NCBI GenBank assembly: GCA_019671005.1
Contig: CM033745.1
Coordinates: 32,701,526-32,765,525, forward strand
Direction of reading: 5' to 3'
DNA length: 64,000 nt
DNA from: Hibiscus mutabilis
Taxonomy: Eukaryota; Streptophyta; Magnoliopsida; Malvales; Malvaceae
Every line of letters starts with the position of its first letter. Position 1 is the first letter of the stretch. The notes under the pieces were generated by a model. The model was not told the origin of the DNA, made no database searches, and saw only the letters and a list, made by a program, of their open reading frames with translations. Below, in pieces: positions 9,997 to 21,294 of this stretch. The translations under genes were made by a program, and so were the position numbers.

Positions 9997-11205
9997 TGAT
10001 ACATGCATGAGCGGGGTTAAATTACTCATATTGGACAAGAAGCTGAATTTGTTCGATGCAAACAATAATGGCCAAAACAATGCACGCATAGGAGGTCAAA
10101 AACGATGCATCTTGGACAAGAAACTGAATCTGTTTGTAAAGTCTGGAAAGTCAGCTAACTTGCGACGAGTTTTCAGATGGGATCCAGGCATTTCTGGGTC
10201 GAGTTGTGTCCTAACAGATTGTCCTTCATTCAGTTACCTTTCCAACGCATCTTGAAACGCGTCAATCGGACATCGAGAACTCAAGATACGTCCAATTTAC
10301 TGAAGACTGGGCATGCAGAAAACTGGATACGGGATTATTACGAGATTTTGTAAAATTCAGCCCAAAAGCTAACACATAAGGCTTTGGACGAATTAAACTT
10401 AACTCAACCTAATTATTAACATTTAAATGATGTTTTTAGGGTTTTATATACTTTAGAAACCAGCCACCCAACACTTGTCAGCTTATCACTTGCCTTATCA
10501 CCCTATTCCTTGCCACACAAGCACAAGGAGTTTAAAGGCTGTTATTTTATTATTTTTAATTAGATTAGATTTTCCTTGTTTTAGTAAAAGTTAAATTACT
10601 GTCTATCCTTCACCTATAAAAGGATGAAGCCTCCATCATTGTAAGGGGGATTTTTTTTTATTTATGAAATATTTAGTGAGTTTGTTTTTGTAAGTGCTGA
10701 TTACTTGTGCCTTCGAAGTCTTCTTCAACATAAGTTCGACGAGTTCTTGTGAGGGAGATCATCTTCACACTCTTGCTTGCCTAGATAATCGCGTCTAGGA
10801 GGGTGGGTTAGAGCCACTTGAGGTTGCTTGCTTAGATAATTAAGTCTAAGAGGGTGCCGATGACAAAACAACAGTAACAATTCGCAAGCCATCTTCATCT
10901 TCAACCTTCACACCATCTTCTATAATTCCATAAACAAAGCTGGAATTTTCAGATTTGTTTTACTTATCTCTTTCTCAATCTTTTTTAATCTTCTTTTTAT
11001 ATTCTTATTTCTTATCATATAATCATTCATCTTATCTTTCTTTCTTTAAATTTCCAGCCTTGAATCTGAAAATTTCAAGAAAATTCCTTCTCTTTTCTCT
11101 TAAATTTTCAGATCTGCCCAAACTTCCTTGATTGAGTCTAGAGCTCCTAGTTCTTGCAACAACTTGATTGAAGGCTTCCAAATTCAAGATTGCGCTACTC
11201 TATCA
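9997..11205 (+). mobile_element. solo LTR (1209 bp) inside the CDF pseudogene
   Basis: Starts TGATACATGCATGAG and ends GCTACTCTATCA. It is flanked by perfect 5-bp target duplications AAAAG (9992-9996 and 11206-11210), and removing it with one duplication restores the local CDF frame. It is a diverged member of the family of the three LTRs at 19587-23510. TATAAAAGG at 10615-10623 is a likely promoter TATA box. Solo LTRs arise by recombination between the two LTRs of a full element. Confidence 0.93.
10780..10850 (+). other. paired hairpins in the solo LTR
   Basis: CCTAGA/TCTAGG (10780-10799) and CTTAGA/TCTAAG (10831-10850) each close an 8-nt loop beginning TAAT. Both are preceded by TTGC and followed by (G)AGGGTG. 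The equivalent pair is present in all three LTRs of the 19.6-23.5 kb array. Confidence 0.75.
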
Positions 11206-11263
11206 AAAAGGGTTCCTCTCGTATTTCTCCGGAACTAACTGTAGCAGTCTCAACACATCTCTT

Positions 11264-11856
11264 CTAGTCTCCAAGGCTAAGGAAAGTCTCCATGGATTCA
11301 CAAAGAGGTGTTTCAGCACCAATCTTCAATACTGTTCCATTCCCCAAGGAAGGCCTAAAGGCAGCTGTAGATTCACGAGGAGATAGATGTTGTTGATTAG
11401 CTGAGACGGGGGTTTCTATCCGAGTCATTAGTACTCCATCAGAAGAAACTATTATCTGACGGTACTGTGAGGCCAAGTGCTTATTCTTCCTTTGACCAGC
11501 ACCGATAGGAACATTTCGCATTGTTCCACCAGCAGTCCAATATCTCTGGCAATTCTTACAAAAGTGTCGAGGTTGGTTGACATTGTAGTTATTGAAGTAA
11601 CAGAATTTTGTGTCTAAGCTGTTGCACCGCCGACATGGAAGGATCTTGTCTGCCTCTTGAAAACTATCTCTTGACCATTTGCATTTGTCTCCGGCTGTTG
11701 GTCTTTGGTAATAGAATCTATTTGCATCTCAATCGATTTTGTAGAAGTTTGGTGTTCTTCCTTATTATTTTCCACCACAATGGACTTATCGGGCTCATCA
11801 GACGTGTTTGTTTTTGAAGTTTCAGTTTCCGGGTTCGTTACCTCACTACTTGAATC
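11264..11856 (-). pseudogene. CDF: CDF pseudogene exon 2, DOF-domain part
   Basis: After an acidic, Ser/Thr-rich linker, the DOF finger runs from about 11635 to 11479 with all four metal-binding cysteines in CX2CX21CX2C spacing. The usual CPRC is changed to CRRC and the usual GRRKNK to GQRKNK. The linker and the finger are in different frames because one base is missing near 11652. The frame ends at TAG (11266-11264), where the family normally has a glutamine codon; in-frame similarity continues beyond it up to the LTR insertion. Confidence 0.9.
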
Positions 11857-13060
11857 CTGAAATTCAAAACCAAAACATTACACACTTGGTGAAATGAAGG
11901 GCGGAAAATGAAAATACAGAACTCTTACACTCCCATCATCTCTAACTCGAGTATTGTTAACAAAACAGAAACAACCACACGTTCAACACAGTCATCGTAA
12001 AACATCAGTTGGTTACTAAAAAAACAATTTAGCAGGCATAACACATGAACATCAGTCAAATTGTAGTTAAAGTAATTAAGAAAGTTGTTCTTGACCAAAT
12101 GTTCAAACTTCAAACCTCTTTCAAAGTTTACAATAATTTAGTTAGCAACATGTAAGAAAGTATGACTGTAATGATTACATGACTTTATGCAAAGGAATCA
12201 CCATAAACAGCTTCTAAGAACTCAAGCTGGACTAACTGTTCCCCCCTCCAAAGACAACAAAATGATATATAAATATATCTTTACAAAGCTGTTTTTCGAT
12301 TCAGAAACCGGAAAAACCAAAACAAACTGATCCAATGTAGTTTAAGGAAAACAAGACGATATGAAGGGAACCTCTAAACCATCCAAGAAGATTATAACGA
12401 ACAGGGAGTCGAGATGCACCAAACCTTGAAGAAAATTACTATTGTCGAAACAAATTCGAGCAAATTTCATAAGAAAAAAAACAATAGTCACTTGATTTTG
12501 TTACAATGGACAAATCTAGCTGATAGGAATGGAGTTCTTCTATGTAGAAATCTGTGGCATCAAATGAGTTCCCTAAGTAATCAAACTCTGTGCAGAAACA
12601 TGTTTTAGACAAATTCCTTACAAATTATATAATCTTAACGGCCAAACCCCAAACCATTTAAAGGAAATATAAAAAGCTAGACATAATTTGCAACATTTAA
12701 GGTATGTTTAGTTCATTTAGAACTATACAGTACAAAAAAAACATGTGAAACAACTAATCATTTTGTACCTTAAAAGCAAACAGATTCATTCCAAAGCACA
12801 AAGTCAATAAAACAAGAAAATATGAAACTTGAGAATACAGAAATAAAACCAAATCTTTTAAGTCCTAAAGCTTCAACTTTGGGGGCATACCAGAGCTTCA
12901 AAGCATCACTATTTTTCCCAACAAATCATAAACAAAAAAAACCATAAATACTAAGCCCAACAACAGCAGCTAAAAGTTGTAGTAAACGTCAGGAGAAAGC
13001 ATAAAAAGAGCAAAACAAATACATTAAACCAATGTTTGAATATATGTAAGCTTAGCTTAC

Positions 13061-13135
13061 CCCAGAATGAATCTGAAGTTCAAGCACATGAATCTTCCTT
13101 CCAAAGAGCTTGAAAGCTGGATCTCCACCGTTCAT
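13061..13135 (-). pseudogene. CDF: CDF pseudogene exon 1
   Basis: ATG at 13135-13133 opens 25 codons ending in GGG directly before GTAAGC, a good 5' splice site. The short acidic-basic N-terminal motif (KLFGRKI) is the block that CDF proteins share. Exon 1 and exon 2 join in phase 0, as exon 2 starts with a GAT codon after TTTCAG. This exon itself has no lesion. Confidence 0.88.
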
Positions 13136-13344
13136 TTTTACATAAAAGTTTTGATATTTTTGCAAGCATGAAGAACAAGAACCATAACTTTTAAACCCCA
13201 AACAATAAATAAAGTGATTTTAAAATGAGTTGATGAACAAAAAGAAAACTCCTTAGAGACGAAAGGAAGCAACCTTATATTGTGTCTTTAGTCCCTTTTC
13301 TCTAAAATCCCAGAAAACCCCTTAAAACACAGTTATTAATAATA

Positions 13345-13354
13345 ATATATATAA
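13345..13354 (-). promoter_or_regulatory. possible TATA box of the CDF pseudogene
   Basis: TATATATA on the minus strand about 210 bp upstream of the exon 1 ATG. Position fits a plant promoter, but the surroundings are AT-rich so chance occurrence is possible. Confidence 0.3.
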
Positions 13355-13355
13355 A

Positions 13356-14726
13356 CAAAGTCTCCGAAATATAAAGCATAAAGAATGTGAAGGATCAGAT
13401 TACATTTTTCAAGCATAAATCAGACCTTTAAGCATAAAAAATCATTTATTAAGGAAATTAATAATCTATTATTTTCTTGCACTAAACAAATATATTAATT
13501 ATATAATTTTGTTAGGCACTATAAGATTTTAATTAAAAGTTTGCTGACAGGTGCTATAAAAATATTAGGTCGCTACATATAAAAATAGTAAATATATAAT
13601 GAATGAATTGAATATTTAAATTTAGTGAAAATTAAATCTAAATTAATAATTTAATATTTCTTAACGAGTGTTTATAAACACTAATTAAGTGAATCCTCCG
13701 GAATAATGTTTCATTCCATCAACTAATGAATAAAGTGAGCAAGTCTGTTAGTAACTATAAATACATGCTGCCACGTGTTCAATCGGGCAACCTGCGGATG
13801 ACGGTTGCGGATGACAAGACATGCGATCACCCACGAACTATCCAATACCTTTTGCAACCCGTGGCGAACAAGTAAGACTGGGAACAACGTCGTTGCGAAC
13901 AATATCGCATCCGGCAATCATGCGACAGCGCACGCGATCGTTGTGGACGACTACGTAAACCTAGGACGCCAAGCCATAGCATGTCCCATCAGCGCGCCAC
14001 GACAACCTAGCCATGACATCTATCCAAGTAGTATACAATGGGACATGCAACAAGAGAAAGAGATCGGGCACCCTATGTAAGAACATTCCCACCAAGAAGG
14101 TGAGACCAGACCGAAAACAACTATTTGGATCACAATCAGACCATCGTTCCTACCCTTATTCATTTTGACAGTAAACAATTAGTGCGGTAAGCGTGGACGA
14201 ACACGTGATCTGCAGAATCATCAGCAAACCTAAAGGTCCCGGAGATGGGTGGAGGTAACCAAGACAACCCGGGAGAAAAAGCAGCAGAGGATAATATCTT
14301 GACGGGCTGGCCAGCGGCGGCTGCCGGTGAAAAAGCAACAGAGGATAATATCTTGGTGGATCAACCGACGACGATGGCCATGCAGCGGCTACAACAATTC
14401 CAGCAGAATTTTTGACAACGGTTTTGGGACCAACCCCCTTAATTTGTGGTGGGGCAGAATACACAACAAACGAGAGGAGAATCACCGTCAGAGGGCAACA
14501 ACCGGTAGTTCTTGGAAATTCAATAAAAGATTAAGGGCGTGGAGGAATCTTTGTTGCTTTCGAAACAGCAATATGAGCAACACCCAAAGCTTATGCGAGA
14601 CCAGGCTGAACAACATAAAATTGCGGATAAGAAAAGCAAAAGACTAATCAGGCAGTTGCCCAAAAGAGCAGGGGTAAAGTGGTTCAAGAGGAACAAGCAT
14701 CTCCCCAACAAGAAGCTGGGGGGGGG
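13356..14726. other. AT-rich spacer, then probable 5' leader of a decayed Ty3 element
   Basis: 13356-13700 is AT-rich with nothing recognisable. 13730-14726 is more balanced in base composition and contains two near-repeats of AGAGGATAATATCTTG (14286 and 14341). It has charged, glutamine-rich reading frames of the kind found upstream of Ty3/gypsy gag, but no intact ORF or LTR end was identified. Confidence 0.35.
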
Positions 14727-15743
14727 CAACAGCCTCGAGAGTCGGAGGAGGATTATGAAGATTCAGAGGATATGAATCATAGTCCCACAGACGACGATAA
14801 ACAGTAAGCATTAAGTGCAAAGATGGAATAGTTAGAGAAGAATTTCCAAAACATCCAGAGTCTTCGGCAGGACGATCTCTCTCGACAAAACGAACCTCTA
14901 TCTATAGATATCTTAGAGCAACATGTATCTACATCTTTTAAGGTCTCGAAACTAATGTACAACGGAAAGGGCGACCCTCAAGAACACATGTCGTACTTCT
15001 TAAACCATATAGATTTGTTTGGTGCCTCTAATCAAGTTAAGTGTCAAACATTCTCAATGACTTTCAAGGATTCAGCTCAAGCTTGGTATCTCATGCTTCC
15101 GACAAATTCAATTTCTAGTCTTGATCAGTTGACAGATCTATTTATGAGCCGCTTTTTAGCGAAAAAAATATTGAAAAGATTGCCAGCGTATCTAATGTCT
15201 GTCATCCAGAAACCAGACGAACCTCTTTGAGTTTTTGTCCAGCAATTTCACACCGCAACCATGCAAACCAAGGAAGCTTCCAATGAAATTTTTATTTCTG
15301 CTTTTATCAACAGGACTTCTCATCAGCATCTTAAGTATAATTTACTGGATCGACCACTGACGACATTATCAGAATTATATGAGAAAGTTCAGCCATACAC
15401 TGAAAATGAGGAGGCGAGAGGTATGAGGGCCATGGTGCATAGTTCCCAGTACACAAGCCAGAGGCAAGACAGTCACGATCCTAGACGCGGCAGACCCCTT
15501 CTTCATCAGGGAATTGGTAGAGGAAGCCAATAATTTCATCGTCGGTCGCGGTATGCTCAGAATATTATTCAATTGCAGTGGTACACACAAGAGTGTCAGC
15601 ATCGAGAGTTAGCCCAAGAAAGGTTGTTCGCTTACAAAACTTATCACGAATTAACAAAGTCACCCTAGTAGATATTACACGAGATTGAGCACACGGGAAT
15701 CTTGAGACACCCGTTACCGGTGAGGGAAAGTGAACATAGGGAG
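14727..15743 (+). pseudogene. Ty3/gypsy gag, broken
   Basis: Gag forms the virus-like particle. The capsid-type domain is seen at 14955-15500: YNGKGDPQEHMSYF, FSMTFKDSAQAWY, LDQLTDLFMSRFL, then after a TGA (15228-15230) FHTATMQTKEASNEIFISAFI and LTTLSELYEKVQPY. This pattern matches gag of Tat/Retand-like elements. More stops follow (near 15530). The reading continues to an ILRHPLPV-like motif near 15700 and is then interrupted at 15744 by sequence starting TGTAACACCCC, an LTR-type start. No zinc knuckle or pol follows. Confidence 0.8.
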
Positions 15744-17331
15744 TGTAACACCCCAAAAATAAAGTTAGAAGGTTTAGGGGTTTGACCATGTTCGGTTCGG
15801 ACCGGTTAAAATGGATTAATGGATTAAATATGTTTCGGGTGAAATTAAAATGTAAAAATAGGAATTTTTACTAATTGGAAAAGGGTTGGATTTTTTAAAA
15901 GGTGTTTAGTCTTCATATTAAACATTTTAGGTTTTTCATTAAAGGCCAATTTAATCTAATTAAATGGATTTTGGGATTTAGTGGCTGAAATGTAAACTTT
16001 GCAAAATTGGTTTAATGACTATTTTGTAAATGGGTCAATACTAAGAATCCTTAAAGAGCTAATATTTTCTAATGTTTTAATAAAAAATAACCACCTTAAT
16101 TGAGTAAGGAATTGATGGTTAATTGGTTTCTAAATCATTTTCCTATCCTTTCTAATTTTCTCTCATTTCTCTCCTTATTTTCCCTCACTTTCTATTTCAA
16201 TTTCCAAACAAGATTTCATAATTATTTGCTGATTTTCAATGGAGAAATTATCATTTGATTCTACTTGTGATTCTTAACAAAACCTTACAAGGATTTCTCA
16301 ATATTTCATCCATTTCATAAGTTTGATTTTAAGAAAATACTTACGTCAATTTTGGTGAGAGTTTCTTCAAAAGTAAATTTATTTTCCTCTCTTAAAACTA
16401 AGATTCTTTATTGATATTGATTTTAACTTAGTTTTGCAATGAATTTCAAGAATTGATTGATCAATTGTGATTTTCATGATTTGTTTAAAGATTTATTTAA
16501 GATGATGAAACCTGAAGATTTTGATTGGGTAAATTCACATTTTGATAAGATAAACATAACGTAAAGTTAGATTGTTGAAATAAATCCTGAAACTATTTGA
16601 TTGGTTAAATTTTAGGTGAGTTTTTAGTGGTGTTTAGGGATGTTATAGGTGTTCTTGTATTGTTGGAGGTACAAGGGTGTTTAGAAAGTGTTTTTGGTTG
16701 TGAATATTATAATCTTGAACTTTAGGTTGCAAAACTCGTTGACGAATTCCGATACTTGCCGATTGCACCTAATGTATTATCTACTTCCTTCACTGTTACG
16801 GTTGCTACATCTAATTTTATCTATCCAACATAACATACTACAGGTTTCGGTATTGATACTTAAGTTCCGAAACGTACTATACAAACATGTATTGTTAAAG
16901 TCACTTTAAACATTTCTACTTTACACATTTTGACAGGTTCTAAAACATGTACAAAAGTTCTGATACCAGGAGAGAAACGTCAACTGTTATGCGTTAACCC
17001 TAAAATGCTACTTTCATAATAGACTATTTCGATACTCGAAATCAAATTTTGAGACATCTTCCTCCAACTTTACTTGTCACATACTTCACTAACAATTTGG
17101 ATTTAAACTTTTCACTACCAGTTCTGGTACATATTTCATAGTTTTGAAACGTATGCTTATTATAAATTTTGACGTTGTAACACAAATTTTATCCTCATAT
17201 AGTTGCGAAACTACTTACTTAGTTCTGAAACTTACCAGCCACGACTTCTTCCCATTTTCGTTTGTTTTTATGGGAATCTAAATCTAACGGTCAAAATCAA
17301 AAATTTTCCTATCTGACGGCTCTAACATCTC
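15744..17331 (+). mobile_element. Ty3-type LTR-derived sequence, 5' part recognisable
   Basis: TGTAACACCCC at 15744 is a typical start of plant chromovirus LTRs, and it interrupts gag. The first ~1 kb is AT-rich and loosely similar in order to 17332-18300. 16740-17260 holds scattered TTCGATACT/GTATTGATAC-like motifs. The 3' end and a target duplication were not found (left flank GGGAG). Confidence 0.5.
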
Positions 17332-19586
17332 TACAATGCCCCGGTTTTGGGACTAGGAGTTTCTAGGTTGGTTAGACGGTCCGGTGGACTGGGGTTAGAG
17401 ATTCGAGTCAAATTCGGGATAAAAACCATAATAAATATTTTGTGTGAGAAAATATATTTGAAAAATATTCTAAAATCATTATTTAATATATGGATATTTT
17501 TGGTAAAGTCAATTTTGGAAAATGGAATTTAGAAATTGGACATTTTCGCTAGTGACCAAAATGTAAAGAATGAAAATTTGTTTTAATGACTATTTTGAAA
17601 AAGGGTTAAATCTTAGAATATTTAAGGAGCTAATTTACCTAATGTTTTTAATCTGATTTTTCTCTCAATTTGGATTATTTTAAATGATTTTTAGTTAAGG
17701 AGTTAAAAGGGAATTTAATTAAAAAGGTAGTTATTCTCTTAAAACTTCTTTTGACGTAACTTTTCTCTTAAAAGTTTTCTCTCAAAGATTATTCAGTCAA
17801 ACACTTTATTTTGCATCAAATATTTGAGGTAATGCTCTTGATTTCATAAACTCTTAATTTCTAATGGATTTTTCAATCTTATTTTCCAAAATCTCATTGT
17901 CTTTCTTTGTTTTTCAAGAGTAAACATCTAATTGAGAGGAAATTCACTCATTAGAGGTAAGATTTGTTCTCTTCCTCTAATGAATGGTTCTTTATTGAAA
18001 TTCCCAAGTATCCGATCCTTGTTTAATGTTTTCTAATGAGTTTTAATGATTTAATTATGGAAATTGGTTAAATCAAGGTTTAATTGATAAGATTAGGATA
18101 TTTTCATTTTGGATCTGTTTTGCTGAGTTCATGATTGGTTCTAATCATAATTTTGATGATTAAAAATGTTAATAAGTTGGTTTTAACATTGGAATCCCAA
18201 AACTAAGTGAATCTCTAATTTCTTAGGTTGCTAGTGTTGTGTTTTTGGCAAGTTATGAGTGTTTTATGAATGCTGAAGGTATAAGGATAAGGTTAGGTTG
18301 TTTTGAGGTGTTCATTAAAGATAAATTGATGGATTAAACCTTTAGGTTTTGGCTGGGTTGAGTTTGGAAGATGGTTGATGTTGTTTTCGGTTGTTGTGAA
18401 GGGGTTTTGGTTAGAGTTGTTGTGGTTTAATGTTGTTGAGTCTTTGAATACATTTAGATGCATTGAATCCCCTATTTTTGTATGGTTAAATCGGGGGTGA
18501 TTGATCCTCAAGCTTGTGGCACCATTTCGGAAGCTTTGGAGGAGTAGTTCGCATCGACGGACGAAACTTTGCTTAGTCAGTGAGTGAGAACGTGGATTTC
18601 AGCTTTGAAATAGTTTAAAGGTTATTTTGGGAGTTTAAATTGAGCTTGAAATGCCAGTTTAAACTCAGAAGTAAGTATGATAAGATTTCTTCCTCGTTCG
18701 TGCTTTGGCAAAATTGTTTTATGCACTTGTTTTTGAATTATATGGTACCTACTGTTTAAGCATGTTTTGAGTATGTTTTATACTATTTTTTGATCATATA
18801 TTGATGATGGATGTATTTGGTAAATAATCCATATAAGTATGAGGAATACTTGTAAATGCGTGGTTTAATACATTGGAAATGGCTTTGAATGTTGCATATA
18901 AAAACAACATGGTTTAAAATGAACTATATTGGCAAGTGATGTAGTTTAAAATGTTATCGGATATAGTTGGCCGGCCATAGGATTGATAGTGCACTATAAA
19001 TAAGTCGTCTTGGGTGTTGAGGAGTTTATGTGTACCGAATACTCTACCACGAGTACCCTAACGGTTGGGGGGTTATATGGTATCGAAAACTCCCGTTAGT
19101 GGATTATACATCTAACCGATGATTGGGTTGTGATGGTACTCAATTGTGATTGTACCTTAATTCTGGTTGAGATTGTATGAAGTGTTGAGAGAACGCTTGT
19201 TGAATTCGTGTATCCGATGTGATATTTTGTAAAGTGGAACTTAATTTATTATCACTTGAAAGCCAATATAATTGATAATGTATCATGTTGATGGATTATG
19301 TTGTATAATGTTGGTTTATACATGTTTACTCTTTAAACCTTGCATATAAGATATTATGCATGGGAAAGCTTAAATTGAGGGTTAGCAAATGAAATTTTGT
19401 TGTCGTTCCATGATACATATTGCATATGGTCTAATATGCATATTTTGGAAATGTTAAGTGCATGGTTTGAAAGGCATGATGATGTTTGAAAGATGTTTAA
19501 AATGAGGTTTCAAAGTGGTTTGATAACCGTTTTAAATTGCTTTGATACTGGTTTGTTTTAGAGCATTCCTCATTAAGCCTAGTGTG
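17332..19586 (+). mobile_element. LTR-derived sequence of a Ty3 element, left of the compact array
   Basis: Begins near TGCCCCGGTTTTGGGAC, similar to LTR starts of chromoviruses. It shares blocks with 15744-16720 (TTTAATGACTATTTTG and what follows). 18480-18620 and 19000-19100 look like LTR U3 sequence. The compact array is inserted at 19587 and the sequence resumes at 23516. Boundaries are approximate. Confidence 0.5.
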
Positions 19587-20463
19587 TGATGCGAGCATGA
19601 GAGGGGTCAAAATAATCATCTTGGAAAAGAATTTGAAACTGCTTTGCAAGTCAGAAATGTTAGTCAACTTAAGATGCATTTTTGGATGGGATCCAGGCAT
19701 TTATGGGTTGACATGTCTTCTTAAAACTTGTCCGGCTGTCAATTACCTTTCAAAAGCATCTTTAAACGCCTCAATCGGACATCTGGAACTCAAGATACGT
19801 CTATTTTAGTGAAGACAGCGCATGCAGAAATTCCTATACGGGATTAATACTGGATTTTTGGATAATTACGAATTTTTAAGATTTTATTTGATTATTTGTA
19901 ATTTAAATCGATATAGGATTCTGCAATATCTATTAGGATCATATTTATTTAATTAGGATTTTATTTTTAGCATTTATTTATTATTAGAAGTTATTTAATT
20001 AGGCGATTAGATTTTAGCATTTATTTATTATATTTAATTTATAAGTTTAACAGGATTAGAACTTCTCCAATGCCTATATAAAGGAGGCTTCACCCATATT
20101 GTAAAAAAAGATTTGAATGATTAAATAAAGTTCTCTTTTGAGTTCCAACTTGCAATAAGGTTATCTTGTGTTTTAGAAGCAAATCGATTTTCAAGTTCTT
20201 CGGGATTTGTTGTTGAGGATCTTCACACTCCTGCTTGCCCATACAATCGCGTTTGGGAGGGTGGGTTAGAGCCGCTTGAGGTTGCTTGCTTAGATAATTG
20301 CGTCTAAGAGGGTGCCGAGGACAACTATCAATTCATCACGCCATCTCCACATATTCAAGCTTCCTCCATTGACGCCACCACCATAAGCAAATCTGAAGTT
20401 TTAGATTTGTTCTTTATTTTGGGTTTGTTTTATTTTTTTATTTAGATCTGCGCTACTCTATCA
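19587..20463 (+). mobile_element. LTR1 of the compact array
   Basis: 877 bp, TG...CA. TATATAAA at 20075-20082 is a likely TATA box. Paired hairpins lie at 20238-20257 (weaker, CCCATA/TTTGGG) and 20289-20308 (CTTAGA/TCTAAG). A reading frame from 19600 matches the same frame in LTR2, LTR3 and the 9997 solo LTR. Confidence 0.9.
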
Positions 20464-20493
20464 TTTGGTATCGAATTCAGGTCGTTCTTATTG

Positions 20494-21294
20494 ATGTCAT
20501 TGAGCAACGTATTGGATTTTACCCTTTTGGGGACTCGATGTCATTATTGTTGTCGACTAGATCATTCAGGGTATGATTGTCCAGATAAATTTTATTTTCA
20601 AGCAAAAATTTTGAGAGATATGTTGTCTGAATTCATGTCTTCTAATGATATTGAAATTCGTGATCCGGAGCATGATAAAGAAATTTGTTCTTCTAAAGAA
20701 CATGAGGAAGATGATGCCATCGAGAGTTTAACCTTGCCTGTTGATGAGGAAGAAATTATAAGTAGTGTGTTTGTTTCCAGTGACGAACCTACTATTCCGA
20801 TTCAAGATGATCATCAAACGACAAACACCGACGAAGGTACCTTACAATCAAAAGGTATAACTGAATGTTTTCAGAATTCTATTTATGCTTATTCTTCTTT
20901 TAGCATTAATAACAATTTTGAAGATGAGAATGAGTTGCTTTGCGACCAAAAGAACAATCATGATGATCCCAATGAGAAGGAACTTGTAAATTATATTGCA
21001 AAAAGAGACTCTGCAAAAGGATCCTTCAAGATGTCTTCTATTCCATGGTACTTTGATGAACTTCCTTCATTTACCGGTCTAGATTCGAGGGCGGATCTTT
21101 TTGAGGAGTGGGGGAATGATACAAGCATGAGAGGGGTCAAAATAATCATCTTGGAAAAGAATTTGAAACTGCTTTGCAAGTCAGAAACGTCAGTCAACTT
21201 AAGATGCATTTTTGGATGGGATCCAGACATTTATGGCTTGACATGTCTTCTTAAAACTTGTCCGGCTGTCAATTACCTTTCCAACGCATATTGA
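20494..21294 (+). CDS. gag-like remnant ORF with a zinc knuckle, running into LTR2
   Basis: An open frame of about 266 codons starts 31 bp after LTR1. Near its N-terminus (20539-20580) is a CCHC zinc knuckle with exact CX2CX4HX4C spacing (CHYC...H...C), the nucleic-acid-binding motif of gag. The rest is acidic and Asp/Glu/Ser-rich with no known domain. The frame crosses the polypurine tract and ends within LTR2, so its last ~59 residues are LTR-encoded. The second internal copy is broken by a frameshift near 22133 and TAG at 22501-22503. It may be the C-terminal part of a gag whose upstream half was lost. Function uncertain. Confidence 0.55.
   Translation: MSLSNVLDFTLLGTRCHYCCRLDHSGYDCPDKFYFQAKILRDMLSEFMSSNDIEIRDPEHDKEICSSKEHEEDDAIESLTLPVDEEEIISSVFVSSDEPTIPIQDDHQTTNTDEGTLQSKGITECFQNSIYAYSSFSINNNFEDENELLCDQKNNHDDPNEKELVNYIAKRDSAKGSFKMSSIPWYFDELPSFTGLDSRADLFEEWGNDTSMRGVKIIILEKNLKLLCKSETSVNLRCIFGWDPDIYGLTCLLKTCPAVNYLSNAY

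Larger units (their letters stand above)
9291..13135 (-). pseudogene. CDF: cycling DOF factor (CDF) transcription factor, pseudogene
   Basis: CDF proteins are nuclear DOF zinc-finger repressors that control photoperiodic flowering genes by binding AAAG motifs. Both expected exons are present: exon 1 (13061-13135) starts with the family's GDPAFKLFGRKI-like motif, intron 11857-13060 has GT..AG ends, and exon 2 runs from 11856. Exon 2 carries the DOF domain and the conserved C-terminal blocks (CVLIPKTLRVDPNEA, SPIWATLGIK). Lesions: 1-nt deletion near 11651-11653 just before the DOF finger, TAG at 11264-11266, a solo LTR at 9997-11205, a frameshift near 9670, and another near the tail; the original stop is probably 9291-9293. 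Retained intron argues against a processed copy. 9022-9290 is probably its 3' UTR. Confidence 0.93.
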
